The notes under the pieces: generated by a model | Seen by the model: only the letters and a program-made list of their open reading frames with translations | The model's database searches: none | Told to the model about the DNA's origin: nothing | Program-made: the position numbers and the translations under genes | NCBI GenBank assembly: GCA_023260375.1 | Contig: JALQVK010000123.1 | Location: forward strand, 1 to 12,859 | DNA from: Rhodoluna sp. | GTDB taxonomy: Bacteria > Actinomycetota > Actinomycetes > Actinomycetales > Microbacteriaceae | Length of the DNA stretch: 12,859 bases | Direction of reading: 5' to 3' | Shown: positions 12,457 to 12,859 of the stretch, one piece after another | Layout: each line of letters begins with the position of its first letter | How positions within the stretch are numbered: position 1 is the stretch's first letter

Positions 12457-12859
12457 TTAGAAGTCCATGCCGCCGCCCTGAGGCATAGCAGGTGCTGCAG
12501 GCTCAGGCTTGTCGGCAACTACTGCCTCGGTGGTTAGGAACAGACCAGCAATCGAAGCTGCGTTCTGAAGAGCCGAACGAGTCACCTTTACAGGGTCGTT
12601 GATTCCGGCCTTCATCATGTCAACGTACTCTCCGGTTGCGGCGTTTAGACCGTGACCTGAAGCTAGATTGGCAACCTTCTCGGCAACAACACCAGGCTCT
12701 AGACCTGCGTTGATGGCGATCTGCTTTAGCGGAGCTGCGATGGCAACGCGACCAATGTTCGCACCGGTCGCTTCGTCGCCAACTAGGTTCAGGTTGTCGA
12801 ATGCAGCCTTGCCAGCCTGTAGAAGTGCTACACCACCGCCGGCAACAATGCCTTCCTCA
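12457..12859 (-). CDS. groEL: 60 kDa chaperonin GroEL, C-terminal part (cut by window edge)
   Basis: Read from the window edge, the last 134 residues contain [63 protein letters not shown] and [13 protein letters not shown], the equatorial-domain C-terminus of GroEL. The protein ends [10 protein letters not shown]. This Gly/Met-rich tail marks the housekeeping (GroEL2-type) chaperonin rather than the His-rich GroEL1 tail found in some actinobacteria. GroEL forms the double-ring ATP-dependent folding chamber with GroES. The stop is TAA at 12459-12457, followed by a shared bidirectional terminator. The 5' part and any HrcA/CIRCE control lie outside the window. Confidence 0.97.
   Translation of the reverse strand, partial: EEGIVAGGGVALLQAGKAAFDNLNLVGDEATGANIGRVAIAAPLKQIAINAGLEPGVVAEKVANLASGHGLNAATGEYVDMMKAGINDPVKVTRSALQNAASIAGLFLTTEAVVADKPEPAAPAMPQGGGMDF

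Noticed and set aside
1..12859. CRISPR array, transposon or prophage
   Set aside because: No regularly spaced repeats, transposase, integrase or phage structural genes, and no terminal inverted repeats were found on reading both strands.

Overview
The window reads as a piece of chromosome from an actinobacterium with moderate GC and very compact gene packing. It is most likely a member of the Microbacteriaceae, perhaps one of the small-genome freshwater lineages; that placement is inference from gene content and not a database result. Supporting signs are an IdeR/DtxR-type iron regulator, a bacterial XPB helicase with its separate XPB-associated partner, a cold-shock protein next to a DUF3027 protein, serC followed by a DUF2530 protein, a WXG100 protein, frequent GTG/TTG starts with strong Shine-Dalgarno (SD) sequences, and very short intergenic gaps. 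No insertion sequence, phage gene or CRISPR array is visible, and no stretch longer than about 180 bases lacks a gene.

Layout. 1-1489 (minus): N-terminal part of a large DUF4011-type superfamily 1 helicase-like ATPase, cut by the window edge. 1529-1600 (plus): tRNA-Arg(CCU). 1603-2198 (minus): an HNH endonuclease gene preceded by an SD, a 16-codon Cys-ending leader ORF and an intrinsic terminator, i.e. a complete-looking attenuator. 2246-3936 (minus): NlpC/P60 cell-wall hydrolase and upstream IdeR/DtxR regulator. 3979-5321 (plus): serC and a coupled DUF2530 membrane protein. 5199-6141 (minus): cold-shock protein and DUF3027 protein, the latter overlapping the DUF2530 gene tail-to-tail by 123 bp. 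6205-9825 (plus): small membrane protein, XPB-associated protein and XPB helicase. 9891-12059 (plus): response regulator and sensor histidine kinase. 12118-12405 (plus): WXG100 protein. 12457-12859 (minus): C-terminal part of GroEL, separated from the WXG100 gene by a shared bidirectional terminator.

How the parts fit. Most genes are core actinobacterial housekeeping: serine/PLP biosynthesis, iron-sensing regulation, peptidoglycan remodelling, cold-shock RNA binding, a DNA-repair helicase pair, an envelope-sensing two-component system and a chaperonin. The least expected element is the arrangement ahead of the HNH nuclease (2107-2237). A leader peptide ending Cys-Val-Cys stops exactly at the base of an 11-bp terminator stem, and the nuclease SD follows the U-run directly. 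This looks like cysteine-responsive (or translation-responsive) attenuation of a nuclease gene. The second unusual element is the 123-bp in-register antisense overlap between a membrane-protein gene and an acidic-tail gene.
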